From Kocuria rosea subsp. polaris (GTDB lineage Bacteria > Actinomycetota > Actinomycetes > Actinomycetales > Micrococcaceae), in contig MLDA01000005.1 of the NCBI GenBank assembly GCA_023896275.1, positions 1 to 64,000 on the forward strand: a stretch of DNA of 64,000 nucleotides. The letters run 5' to 3'. A program made the position numbers and the translations under genes. Below, piece after piece: positions 48,929 to 56,885 of the stretch (position 1 is the stretch's first letter; every line of letters starts with the position of its first letter). The notes below the pieces were generated by a model, which worked only from the letters and a program-made list of their open reading frames with translations, did no database searches and was not told the DNA's origin.

Positions 48929-49033
48929 GCTTGATGATGCTCCTTGGTGTGGGGTGAAGTATGAGGTCGGAATCCTGCAGGCTGTCGCCTGAGCGGTTCC
49001 GAGGTGCGGCGAACGTATTTGAGCACAAAAGGC

Positions 49034-49077
49034 CGTATCCGTAGGCCGCCAATCAAGATTGTCACGTTACGGATACG
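49034..49077 (-). promoter_or_regulatory. Inverted repeat at the whiB1 promoter
   Basis: Perfect 10-bp arms CGTATCCGTA (49034-49043) and TACGGATACG (49068-49077) are 24 bases apart. The arms fall where the -10 and -35 regions of a whiB1 promoter would lie (GTGACA-like -35 near 49061-49066 on the minus strand). The right arm is also part of a smaller palindrome, TTACGGATACGTAA (49067-49080). The binding protein is unknown. Confidence 0.55.
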
Positions 49078-49190
49078 TAAACAAGGGTCTAACAAGAGAA
49101 AATGGCGCGTTACCATGAGGCCTTCATCACAACCATGGCATAGGGTGCCCACCCAGCGGAAGGACCGCCGTAGCCGCATCGTCGGGTCGG

Positions 49191-49196
49191 TAGGGT
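49191..49196 (+). promoter_or_regulatory. -10 element of the membrane-protein gene at 49203
   Basis: TAGGGT is followed by 6 bases and then ATG 49203. There is no ribosome binding site. Confidence 0.5.
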
Positions 49197-49202
49197 ATTT
49201 AC

Positions 49203-49652
49203 ATGACCGAATCCTTTGACGCCGAGAATCGAGAGGGCCCTAGCCTCCGAGTGCGCCCTGCCGCCGTGGTTGTCGTGGTGGCTATCGTCTTCCTCGAGGC
49301 GCTGACCGTGCTCGGGGTCGCCGTCGCGCACGCTTCGCAGTTGGGCCAGCCCGGCCCCGTGGGTCTGCCCGGCCGGCTGTTCCTCCTGCTGATCATGCTT
49401 GGCGCGGCCGCCTGGCAGGCGTGGGTTGGGTTGAGCTTTGCCCGCGGCCGGGCCTGGACGAGGGCGGCAATCGTCGTGTGGCAGGTCTTCCAGATCATCC
49501 TGGCCGTGCCCATGGTTAATCCAGGCAATGACATGACGACGACGGTGTTCGGCTGGGCGCTGCTCGTGCCCGCGGCGGCGGGAATCCTGTTGGTGTTCAG
49601 CGGCGCGACGATGCGGCACCTGGCAGCTACCGAAAAGCTCGGCCGCGAATAG
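49203..49652 (+). CDS. Four-helix integral membrane protein of unknown function
   Basis: 149 residues with four predicted membrane helices (about 20-42, 57-77, 85-105 and 112-132) and short charged ends. No family is recognised. It is divergent from whiB1 and precedes the Tad locus. A leaderless start is likely. Small membrane proteins of this type are common neighbours of whiB1 in Micrococcales as far as I know, but no function is assigned. Confidence 0.72.
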   Translation: MTESFDAENREGPSLRVRPAAVVVVVAIVFLEALTVLGVAVAHASQLGQPGPVGLPGRLFLLLIMLGAAAWQAWVGLSFARGRAWTRAAIVVWQVFQIILAVPMVNPGNDMTTTVFGWALLVPAAAGILLVFSGATMRHLAATEKLGRE

Positions 49653-50097
49653 CGCTTGCCGTCCACACGCCGAGGCAGGCGCCCGCCGTCGGTCGGGTCT
49701 CCACGGCGCGCGTATGCAGCGTGACGTCTCACGAGCTCTCGCTCCTGCTAGGCGGCGAGCCCACATTCGTCTTTCGTGCTGACTGGGCCCGGAGGGTCCG
49801 ACGGATGGTTCCGGGCGTCTGGATAGCCTGGTCAGGGTGCCGTCACCCGGCCTTCCGGGTGCGGTACACCATGCTCGGCGAGGGTGAGGCGGCGCTCGTT
49901 CTGGTGATCCGCGACGGCATCACCCGGGTTGGTGGGAACGGCGTTGGCGGGGCAGCGAATGACGAAAGTTATCCACAATTCCTCAGATTCGGTTGGTATT
50001 GCCACCTCATGCTGGATAGCCTCTGTTATGCCTAATTGGTTGTTATTTCCACACGGGCTGACATGGAGCGCCAGCCGATCTGAAGGGAAGCCACGCG
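49653..50097. other. 445-base gap upstream of the Tad locus
   Basis: No convincing gene. An open frame from GTG 49721 to 50035 (104 codons) lacks a ribosome binding site and reads like a GC-rich chance frame; a decayed gene is possible. The right part is AT-richer and contains one perfect DnaA box, TTATCCACA (49969-49977), and a second similar TTTCCACA (50046-50053). It probably includes the promoter of the cpaF-tadBC operon. Confidence 0.5.
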
Positions 50098-51324
50098 GTG
50101 GACGGAGTTCGAATTGTCGAGGAGGAAGTCCGCGAAGTCATTCGGCTGCGCGGATTGGATCCTGCGCGTGAGAGCAATGAGGTCCGTCGCATCGTCTACG
50201 AAGCGGTTCGGGACTACGACGAACGGTCGATGCGCGGTACGTTGCCGCGGCTCGGGGCGCTCGACGAAGTCAACCGAGAGGTGTTCGACGCGGTTGCCGG
50301 TTTCGGCCCGCTGCAGCCGCTCCTGGACGACCCGACCATCGAGGAAATCTGGATCAACAGCCCGACGCAGGTCTTCTGCGCGCGTGGCGGTACCAGCGAA
50401 CTGACGTCCATCCGGTTGACGGACGAGCAGGTCGAGACGCTCGTGGAGCGGATGCTCAAGCCTTCCGGGCGGCGGTTGGACCTGTCTTCACCTTTCGTCG
50501 ATGCTGCGCTTCCCGACGGTTCGCGCCTGCACGTCGTGATCCCCGACATCACCCGCCGGCACTGGTCGGTTAATATTCGAAAGTTTGTTGCGCGTGCCCA
50601 GCGCATCGACCAACTCGTCGACCTGGGCTCCCTGACCTCCTCGGCTGCCCAATACCTGCAGGCGGCCATCTCGAGCGGCATGAACGTGCTCGTTTCCGGC
50701 GCGACGCAGGCTGGCAAGACCACGATGCTCAACTGCCTGGCGTCTGCCATCGGTGTGCGCGAACGCGTTGTCACCATCGAGGAGATCTTCGAACTCCAAG
50801 TGAACCGACGCGACGTCGTCTCGATGCAGTGTCGGCAAGCCAACCTCGAAGGCGGGGGCGAGATCACCATGCGCCGCCTCGTTAAGGAGGCCCTGCGCAT
50901 GCGTCCGGACCGCCTCATCATCGGCGAGGTCCGCGAGGCGGAATCTCTGGATATGTTGATCGCGATGAACGCTGGTCTCCCCGCGATGGCCAGCATCCAC
51001 GCGAACAGCGCCCGCGACGCCATCACCAAGATCTGCACCCTTCCGCTGCTGGCCGGGGAGAACATCTCAGCCCAGTTCGTCGTGCCGACTGTCGCGACCA
51101 GCATCGACCTCGTCGTCCATTGCGAGCGGACAGCCAGCGGACATCGACAGGTCTCCGAGATCGTCAAACTCGGACAGCGGGTGGAGAACGGCGTGATTGA
51201 AACGTCGCAGCTCTTCCACAGGATCGGCGGGGAACTCGTCGTCAACAACAATGCGGAACTAGCGCACGACAAGCTCGAGCGGGCCGGCGTCGACGTCGCC
51301 GGACTGGTGGAGGTCCTGGCGTGA
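50098..51324 (+). CDS. cpaF: Tad/Flp pilus secretion ATPase (CpaF/TadA)
   Basis: 408 residues. This GspE/VirB11-like ATPase powers assembly and retraction of Tad pili. Walker A SGATQAGKTTM is near residue 200, followed by an Asp box VTIEEIFEL, Walker B-like LIIGEVREAE and the His box ASIHANSARDA. GTG start 50098, with GAAGGGA about 8 bases upstream. The stop overlaps tadB. No tadZ (cpaE) gene is directly upstream, unlike many actinobacterial tad loci. Confidence 0.9.
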   Translation: MDGVRIVEEEVREVIRLRGLDPARESNEVRRIVYEAVRDYDERSMRGTLPRLGALDEVNREVFDAVAGFGPLQPLLDDPTIEEIWINSPTQVFCARGGTSELTSIRLTDEQVETLVERMLKPSGRRLDLSSPFVDAALPDGSRLHVVIPDITRRHWSVNIRKFVARAQRIDQLVDLGSLTSSAAQYLQAAISSGMNVLVSGATQAGKTTMLNCLASAIGVRERVVTIEEIFELQVNRRDVVSMQCRQANLEGGGEITMRRLVKEALRMRPDRLIIGEVREAESLDMLIAMNAGLPAMASIHANSARDAITKICTLPLLAGENISAQFVVPTVATSIDLVVHCERTASGHRQVSEIVKLGQRVENGVIETSQLFHRIGGELVVNNNAELAHDKLERAGVDVAGLVEVLA

Positions 51325-52175
51325 GCCTCCTGCTCGGCCTCACGCTCGGCACGGGATTCTTCCTCGTCTGGCGTTCGGCGTGGGTGCTCCCCGAAGCGGC
51401 TGCTCAAGTGCGTGCATCGAGCCGCGTCGAGCGGCTCATCCTGCGCTCCGGGATCCAGAATCTCACCCAGCGCGGCTTCATCGCCGCCTCGGCGATCTGC
51501 GGCGTCGTTTGCGCGTTCATCGTCCTACTCGCGACGACGTCGCCGATCATGGCGGTCCTCTTCGGTTCCTTCGGGTCGGCGATCCCGTGGGCGGTGCTTC
51601 GCTGGCGCGCCGGAAAGCGCGCGGCGGCCCTGCGGGAGCAATGGCCCGAGGTCGTTGACCACCTGCGCTCCGCCATCCGCGCCGGCCTGCCGCTGCCGGA
51701 TGCGCTCGCGCAACTCAGCACGCAGGGACCAGCGGATCTGCAGCCACACTTCCGGGAGTTCGCCCTCGACTACCGGGCCAGCGGCCGATTCAACGATGCG
51801 GCGGAGCGACTTCGTTACCGGCTCGCCGATCCGGTAGCCGACAAGATCATTACCGCTCTGCGCATCACCCGCGAAGTCGGCGGCTCCGATCTAGGGCAGA
51901 TGCTGTCCACCTTGAGCAGCTTCCTGCGTGAGAGTGCGCGCACTCGCGGCGAGCTCGAAGCACGGCAGTCCTGGACCGTCAACGCCGCCCGCCTAGCCGT
52001 CGGCGCACCGTGGGCCATCCTCCTGCTGCTCTCGATGCAACCTCAGGCCGTTGCTGCCTACTCTTCGTGGACGGGCGTCGGCGTCCTGCTCGGCGGCCTG
52101 ATCGTCTCCCTGATCTGTTACCGCGTCATGCTGCGCATCGGGTCCCTGCCGGAAGAAGAACGGGTGATCAAATGA
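51321..52175 (+). CDS. tadB: Tad pilus inner-membrane platform protein TadB
   Basis: 284 residues with membrane helices near the N-terminus, at about 55-95 and in the C-terminal 60 residues. The T2SSF domain (about 110-240) has the LPLPDALAQLS and REVGGSDLGQMLSTLSSFL pattern. It overlaps both cpaF (GTGA) and tadC (ATGA), so the three proteins are made together as subunits of the platform on which CpaF acts. Confidence 0.88.
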   Translation: MSLLLGLTLGTGFFLVWRSAWVLPEAAAQVRASSRVERLILRSGIQNLTQRGFIAASAICGVVCAFIVLLATTSPIMAVLFGSFGSAIPWAVLRWRAGKRAAALREQWPEVVDHLRSAIRAGLPLPDALAQLSTQGPADLQPHFREFALDYRASGRFNDAAERLRYRLADPVADKIITALRITREVGGSDLGQMLSTLSSFLRESARTRGELEARQSWTVNAARLAVGAPWAILLLLSMQPQAVAAYSSWTGVGVLLGGLIVSLICYRVMLRIGSLPEEERVIK

Positions 52176-53113
52176 GTCAGATCCTGACGTGGTCGATCGC
52201 TGTCGGCTGCGCGCTAGGGGCTGGCCTGTGGCTGGTCTTCGTCCGAGTGCCCGCGATGCGCGTTGTCACCTTTGCGGACCGGGTCGCCCCGCACCTGCGG
52301 TCGAACGTTGCCAGGTCCCGGCTGCTCGGGGGAGGGGAGTCACGGGAGGCGGCACTCGGGCCGATAAGCACCCTCTTCGGCCCCGTCCTCCGTGACGTCA
52401 CGGCGTGGGTCAACAGGATCAACCCGGTCAGCGGCAACCTGCAGGCGCGTCTGCGCAAGGCGGGGTTGCGGATGACGACGACGGAGTTCCGAGCATCTCA
52501 GCTCGGCTGGGCCGGCGTCGGTCTTCTGCTCTCGCTTATCTGGGCCGTGTTTGGCACCGTCGCCGGACAGACGCACTGGTTCGTGGCCACGATCTTGGTC
52601 GTCGTCGCGACCGTCTCGGGATACTTGCTGCGTGAGTGGTACCTCGGGGAGCAGATCCAGCGTCGGAGCCGGCGGATCCTCAGCCAATTCCCCAGCGTGG
52701 CCGAGCTGCTCGCGCTCGCCGTCGCCGCCGGAGAGAGCACGACGGGCGCGATCGAGCGTATATCGCGCATCGTGGAGGGCGACCTGGCGGACGAGTTTCA
52801 GCTCACCCTGGCCGACCTGCGGTCCGGGACGCCGTTGACCACCGCGCTTAACCGGATGTCCGACCGTGTCGAGCTCTCAGCGATGACGCGATTCGTCGAC
52901 GCATTGACCGTGGCGGTCGAACGCGGGACGCCGATCGCCGAAGTCGTCCGTGCCCAAGCCCAGGACGTCCGTGACGCAGCGAAGCGTGAACTCATGGAGA
53001 CGGCCGGTAAGAAGGAGATCGGGATGCTGGCTCCCGTTGTCTTCGGAGTCCTTCCCTTGACGATCGTCTTCGCCGTCTACCCGGGCCTGTCCCTGATCGA
53101 CCTCAACCTCTAG
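52172..53113 (+). CDS. tadC: Tad pilus inner-membrane platform protein TadC
   Basis: 313 residues from the ATG overlapping the tadB stop. It has a T2SSF domain with membrane helices near the N-terminus, around 110-150 and at the C-terminus. Its ending APVVFGVLPLTIVFAVYPGL is typical of TadC. A longer in-frame extension into tadB is not used. The pilin-like gene follows after 35 bases. Confidence 0.88.
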   Translation: MSQILTWSIAVGCALGAGLWLVFVRVPAMRVVTFADRVAPHLRSNVARSRLLGGGESREAALGPISTLFGPVLRDVTAWVNRINPVSGNLQARLRKAGLRMTTTEFRASQLGWAGVGLLLSLIWAVFGTVAGQTHWFVATILVVVATVSGYLLREWYLGEQIQRRSRRILSQFPSVAELLALAVAAGESTTGAIERISRIVEGDLADEFQLTLADLRSGTPLTTALNRMSDRVELSAMTRFVDALTVAVERGTPIAEVVRAQAQDVRDAAKRELMETAGKKEIGMLAPVVFGVLPLTIVFAVYPGLSLIDLNL

Positions 53114-53148
53114 ACCGAGCAAGCATCACACCCACCAGGAGATAAACC

Positions 53149-53298
53149 ATGAAGAACTTGATCAAACACGGCGGCCTTGGCCACGCAGTCCTCATTGCCT
53201 CGATGACCTTCGTCCTCGGCTTGACCGAGCGCGTCCGCCGCGAAGAACGCGGTGACGTCCCCGGATGGGTCATGATTACTTTCACGACACGTACCTAA
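53149..53298 (+). pseudogene. Tad-locus pilin-like gene truncated by the prophage
   Basis: 49 codons survive. ATG 53149 has AGGAGATAAACC upstream. The product starts with a short hydrophobic stretch and a basic segment, and reaches RRGDVPGWVMI-like sequence (here REERGDVPGWVMIT), which in intact actinobacterial homologues continues into a hydrophobic pilin helix. Here the frame diverges to FTTRT and stops. The serine integrase stop lies 3 bases further on the opposite strand. The pilin helix is therefore lost or lies at the far end of the prophage, so this Tad system is probably inactive in the lysogen. Gene identity is from context and the DVPGWV motif. Confidence 0.72.
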
Positions 53299-53300
53299 TC
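53255..53300. other. Predicted attL junction of the prophage
   Basis: The host reading frame fits the pilin up to about 53280 and then becomes phage sequence. The integrase gene ends at 53301, and large serine recombinases usually sit beside their attachment site. The crossover dinucleotide and the second half (attR) cannot be placed, since attR is outside the window. Confidence 0.6.
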
Positions 53301-54758
53301 TCACCCGCGCTCGCCGAACACCGGCACCGGCTCCCACAACCCCGCCACCAGCACCTCGGCGACCGGCCGCCCAGGACGCACCACGACCGGATGAATCAGC
53401 CGCGACAGCATGTCCCGTCGAACCTCTACCGGCAGCCCGTCCCAGTCCCGCAGCAGGTCCGGCACGAGCTTCTCCGCCGGCCGCGCAGCAGCAGACCGGA
53501 TCGCACGCCGCGCCGCCTCCGCTTCCGTGAGCTCCGCCTCCGTGCCCGCCCGCAACCGCTCGTACACATCCCGCGAGACCTCGTCGTCCATGTACCGAAG
53601 CGTGAGGTTGTCCAGTCGCGTCTGCAGCTTGATCAACCGCCGATTCAACGCCGCCTCGCTCGGCCCGGCGCTCGCCGTTCGCGCTGGCCGCTTGACCTGA
53701 CCGGCGGCTGCGGTGATCTCCGCCTGGATCTGCTGCAGCCACTCCACGACCGCCGCCTCGACGACGGGCGCCGTCACGTACCCGCCAGGATGCGATCGCT
53801 TATCCGCCGCAGCCTTGCACCGGTACTTCGGCTGCCGCGCAGACCCGAAGAGCCCGGCGTGCATCGGTGACCCACACTCGCACCGGATCAGCCCCGACAG
53901 CAGATACGACGACTTCTCACCACGCCGCCGCGACCGACGGACCTCCCGCCGCGACAGATACTCCTCGAACTCGGCCTCGCTGATCACCGGCTCGTGCACA
54001 CCCTTCACGCGCTCGCCGTGGCGGGTGAAGTAGCCGGCTCCGAATCCGGTGTCGAGCATGCGGCGGATGGTGCGGGCTGACCACAGGCCGTCGGCGCTGA
54101 CGCCGTAGCCGGTGACTGGTCGGGTGGGGCCGTCGTTGGCCCAGGCGACGAGGCTGTAGACGGATTGGCCGGCGTTGTACCGGCGGTACATTTCGGCGAG
54201 CACGGGGCCGGTGATGGGGTCGGGGGTGAAGCCGTCCTGGCGGGTGTACTGGTAGCCGAAGCGGGGTTTGCCGTTGGCGGGCCGGCCGGCGCGGACGCGG
54301 CGTTCGTGGGCTTCTTTCCAGACGTCGCCGATGCGTTCGGACTCGAAGGCTGCGAACTCGGTGAGCATGCCGCGCGCGAGTCGCCCGGTCGATGTGGAGA
54401 CGTCGAGGGGTTCGGTGGCGGATTCGATGCGGCCGCCGGCGGTCTCGACCTTCTCGGCGGCGACGGCCCAGTCGAGGCGTGAGCGGGAAAGGCGAGACCA
54501 TTTCCAGAGGACGATGACGTCCGCGGCCCCGGTCTCGATCATGGTCATGACCCGTTGGACGGCCGGCCGGTTCCAAGTGCGGCCACTGATGCCGGGGTCG
54601 GACTCGACGCCGACGACCTCGTAGCCGCTCTTCTCGGCGTAATCGCGCCCTGCGGTCTCTTGCAGCTCTAGGCTGATGGATTCCTCCCGGAACGTCGATT
54701 GACGCAGGTAGAGGACCGCACGCGGCTTCTGGCGGGTGTTCTGCTTTGGGGCGAGCAT
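53301..54758 (-). CDS. int: Large serine recombinase (phage integrase)
   Basis: 485 residues from ATG 54758, with GGAG 5-6 bases upstream; an in-frame upstream extension overlaps the peptidase gene. The resolvase domain has the nucleophile Ser21 in YLRQS and RLARGMLTEFAAFESERIGD. The recombinase domain and a zinc ribbon (CECGSPMHAG ... YRC) follow, with a coiled-coil motif in the last ~150 residues. This enzyme catalyses site-specific integration without host factors. It points toward attL with its 3' end. The control factor for excision is not identified; one of the small downstream genes may be it. Confidence 0.94.
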   Translation of the reverse strand: MLAPKQNTRQKPRAVLYLRQSTFREESISLELQETAGRDYAEKSGYEVVGVESDPGISGRTWNRPAVQRVMTMIETGAADVIVLWKWSRLSRSRLDWAVAAEKVETAGGRIESATEPLDVSTSTGRLARGMLTEFAAFESERIGDVWKEAHERRVRAGRPANGKPRFGYQYTRQDGFTPDPITGPVLAEMYRRYNAGQSVYSLVAWANDGPTRPVTGYGVSADGLWSARTIRRMLDTGFGAGYFTRHGERVKGVHEPVISEAEFEEYLSRREVRRSRRRGEKSSYLLSGLIRCECGSPMHAGLFGSARQPKYRCKAAADKRSHPGGYVTAPVVEAAVVEWLQQIQAEITAAAGQVKRPARTASAGPSEAALNRRLIKLQTRLDNLTLRYMDDEVSRDVYERLRAGTEAELTEAEAARRAIRSAAARPAEKLVPDLLRDWDGLPVEVRRDMLSRLIHPVVVRPGRPVAEVLVAGLWEPVPVFGERG

Positions 54759-54771
54759 GGTGACTCCGGTG

Positions 54772-55176
54772 TCAGGGGTGCTGGAGCTCGAGGCGGGAGA
54801 GCTGCTCGAGTTCGGCGGGAGTGAGGTTCTCGAGGCGGTCTTGCGCGACGAGTGGTGTAACGCTGAGTTCCTCGGCGAGTTCGGGAAGGGCCCGTGCCCA
54901 GGGAAGATGCTCGGCCAGGCGGGGGAGTGGGATGAGTCGTCGCGCGGCTTCGGCGCGGACGGCTCGCTCAACGGTGGCCGGCTGGCATCCTCTATGGCTT
55001 CGCTCTAGGTGTATCAGTTCGTGCGTGAGCAGGCAACGGATCTCGACGGTGCCGGCGCTCGGGTCGAGCCAGACGACGCCGGCACCGTCGGTCGCGGCCG
55101 GCATGTGCAGATGCGGCCTGCACCACCGGAGCGTTACCCGTTTCAGTTCAAGGAATGTTTCGCAAGGCCCCCACAT
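54772..55176 (-). CDS. ImmA/IrrE-family metallopeptidase
   Basis: 134 residues. The zinc motif HELIH (H52, E53, H56) lies in LLTHELIHLERSH. Family members cleave XRE-type repressors to induce mobile elements; the repressor at 58118 is the likely partner. It ends 13 bases before the integrase start, so the two are probably transcribed together from a promoter with TTGCTT and GATAGT hexamers 17 bases apart just upstream. A C-terminal helical region of ~65 residues follows the motif. Confidence 0.85.
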   Translation of the reverse strand: MWGPCETFLELKRVTLRWCRPHLHMPAATDGAGVVWLDPSAGTVEIRCLLTHELIHLERSHRGCQPATVERAVRAEAARRLIPLPRLAEHLPWARALPELAEELSVTPLVAQDRLENLTPAELEQLSRLELQHP

Positions 55177-55272
55177 GCCTCGAAACTATCTTCTAGCTTG
55201 AAGGGTAAAGCAAGGGATGTGATCGACTCGTTATGCTGCGCGGGTTAGCGATAGCTCTCGACCCGGAGGGCC

Positions 55273-56016
55273 CTACGCGCCGAGCGCTTCTTGGAGGTCC
55301 TCGGGGGCAGAATCCCGGTCCATATCGATGACTTGCGCGTCACGCTCGACCGATCTTAGGAGCGCGTCGATTTGAGCATCGTCTTGCTCTCCGAGAGGAA
55401 GGAGCGCAACAATGCTGCGCGGGCGACTTACCTGGATTACGGCGTCAACCTTTGCGCGGAAGGCGGCAAGCGCGCCGTAGTGGAGGCCGAGTGGTTCGAC
55501 TGGCGCCAGCGACGTGGAGCCGACGCCGAAGCTAAATGGGATGTCGACTTGTTCGTCAGATCCTGGCCAGCGACCGTGGATGCTGATGCTCCGCTGAGGG
55601 TTGATCCCTGCTCGGTCGAAGATGGAGATCGCTCGCTGGGTTAGTGACGTGCTGCGTTCAGGCACGTCCACGAGGTCCTTGAATAGGCGTGTGGCTTCGA
55701 ATGGCCACTCCGCCGTTTGCTCCAGGATGATTCCGCCCTTGATGACAGAGAAGTTGCTGGGCCGCCGGGACTGAAGTGTCAGAGCAGTCGTCCAGTCTTC
55801 TTCCCAAGCCTTTCGCTGAAAGTAGTCGATCCAGGAGGTGTAGACGTCTTTCGGCACACCGAGTCCGCGAATCTGCGATCCGGAGACCCTGCCTCGGTCG
55901 TATCCGCGGAATCGAAAGTGCCAGCGGCTGCCGTCGTGGAGGGCGACGCCGATGTTCTTGGCTTCGTGTTTGCGAAGGTCAGCGGTGTATTGGAACAGGT
56001 ACCAATGCCCGGGCAT
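55273..56016 (-). CDS. Partner protein of the HipA-like kinase (DUF3037-like N-terminus)
   Basis: 247 residues. The N-terminus YLFQYTADLRKHEAKNIGV resembles the start of DUF3037 proteins, which are known to be encoded next to HipA-like kinases; this match is weak and by eye. The rest is alpha/beta with no motif I know. ATG 56016 has AGGAAGGAGG upstream. It lies 59 bases after the kinase gene on the same strand. Base composition is lower in GC than the host. Function unknown; a toxin-antitoxin or defence partner is plausible. Confidence 0.65.
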   Translation of the reverse strand: MPGHWYLFQYTADLRKHEAKNIGVALHDGSRWHFRFRGYDRGRVSGSQIRGLGVPKDVYTSWIDYFQRKAWEEDWTTALTLQSRRPSNFSVIKGGIILEQTAEWPFEATRLFKDLVDVPERSTSLTQRAISIFDRAGINPQRSISIHGRWPGSDEQVDIPFSFGVGSTSLAPVEPLGLHYGALAAFRAKVDAVIQVSRPRSIVALLPLGEQDDAQIDALLRSVERDAQVIDMDRDSAPEDLQEALGA

Positions 56017-56075
56017 GGGCCCTCCTTCCTCGTGGTCAGCGTCTTGCGAAGATCATCGCAGGTTGCCCTGCGATA

Positions 56076-56801
56076 TTAGAACAGTTCTTCAGGCGTGAAC
56101 CCGAATGTCTCGGTGACAAGTCGGTAAATGTGGGAAGCGCGGTAGGAGAGGAACTTCTCGTACTGGGCAAGTCCTGACTTGGATTGTAGTTTCCTGCGGG
56201 CAGCGGCGTCAGTCGCCGATTTGCTCCATGTCGCGCCGTGTGACCTGATCAGCTTGATCCACGGTTTGATTGCTGCGGGGGAGGGGGCGGTGCCCCCGTA
56301 GGAGAACGGGTTGGTGGTTCGATCGGCGTGGCTCATGAGGCTTTCGGTGCCGCGGGGGTCGAAGCCGTCGAAAGTTTGCTCATGGTCAATCGCCCACAGG
56401 CCGAGGTCCTCGGTCCAAAGGAGATTCTCGTCGGAGCGATCAGTGTTGAGCAACCAGACGTCAAACACCATGATGCCTGCGAAGATGTGTGGTTCCGCAA
56501 TCGCCGCCACGGATACGTTTGGCGGTGCGTACGTCTGATCTTTGCCGCCGACCACGGCCGTGGCCCATCCATGCTGATCTTCGTGTAGGTCAGCCAGTTC
56601 TCCGAAAGGTACGGGGATGCCGAGGGAGTGCGCAAGACGTGTCGCTAGGTACTCGTGAAGAACGATTGGATGGTCACCGATGGCCCCAGATTTCACGTAG
56701 ACGCTCGCTACGCCGCGGTGAAGGTCCTTGGAACCCTCATCGCTGGCGATCAGCTCTCGCACGCTCAAACCTGGCATACCTGCGTACTTTCGCTTCGCCA
56801 T
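56076..56801 (-). CDS. HipA-like protein kinase
   Basis: 241 residues, shorter than HipA (about 440). Kinase motifs are visible: Lys37 in VYVKSG, the catalytic loop NTDRSDENLL with D121 and N126, and the metal-binding AIDHEQTF with D139. The HipB antitoxin is absent; the adjacent gene at 55273 may fill that role. HipA-family kinases phosphorylate a protein, in E. coli glutamyl-tRNA synthetase, and cause dormancy. The target here is unknown. ATG 56801 is preferred over TTG 56807. Confidence 0.78.
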   Translation of the reverse strand: MAKRKYAGMPGLSVRELIASDEGSKDLHRGVASVYVKSGAIGDHPIVLHEYLATRLAHSLGIPVPFGELADLHEDQHGWATAVVGGKDQTYAPPNVSVAAIAEPHIFAGIMVFDVWLLNTDRSDENLLWTEDLGLWAIDHEQTFDGFDPRGTESLMSHADRTTNPFSYGGTAPSPAAIKPWIKLIRSHGATWSKSATDAAARRKLQSKSGLAQYEKFLSYRASHIYRLVTETFGFTPEELF

Positions 56802-56885
56802 CGTCAACTGCCTTTCGTTCTAGTCCTGCCCGGGCGCTGTCTTGTGATTCCTTGCCGGCGGCTTCGTGGAGCCGGTCGGGCTGCC

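Noticed and set aside
49721-50035. 104-codon open frame in the gap before cpaF
   Set aside because: No ribosome site and no family resemblance. It is kept only as a possible relic in the note on this gap.
49969-50053. DnaA boxes as evidence for a replication origin
   Set aside because: Only one perfect and one near box, no dnaA, dnaN or rnpA/rpmH neighbours and no AT-rich unwinding element.
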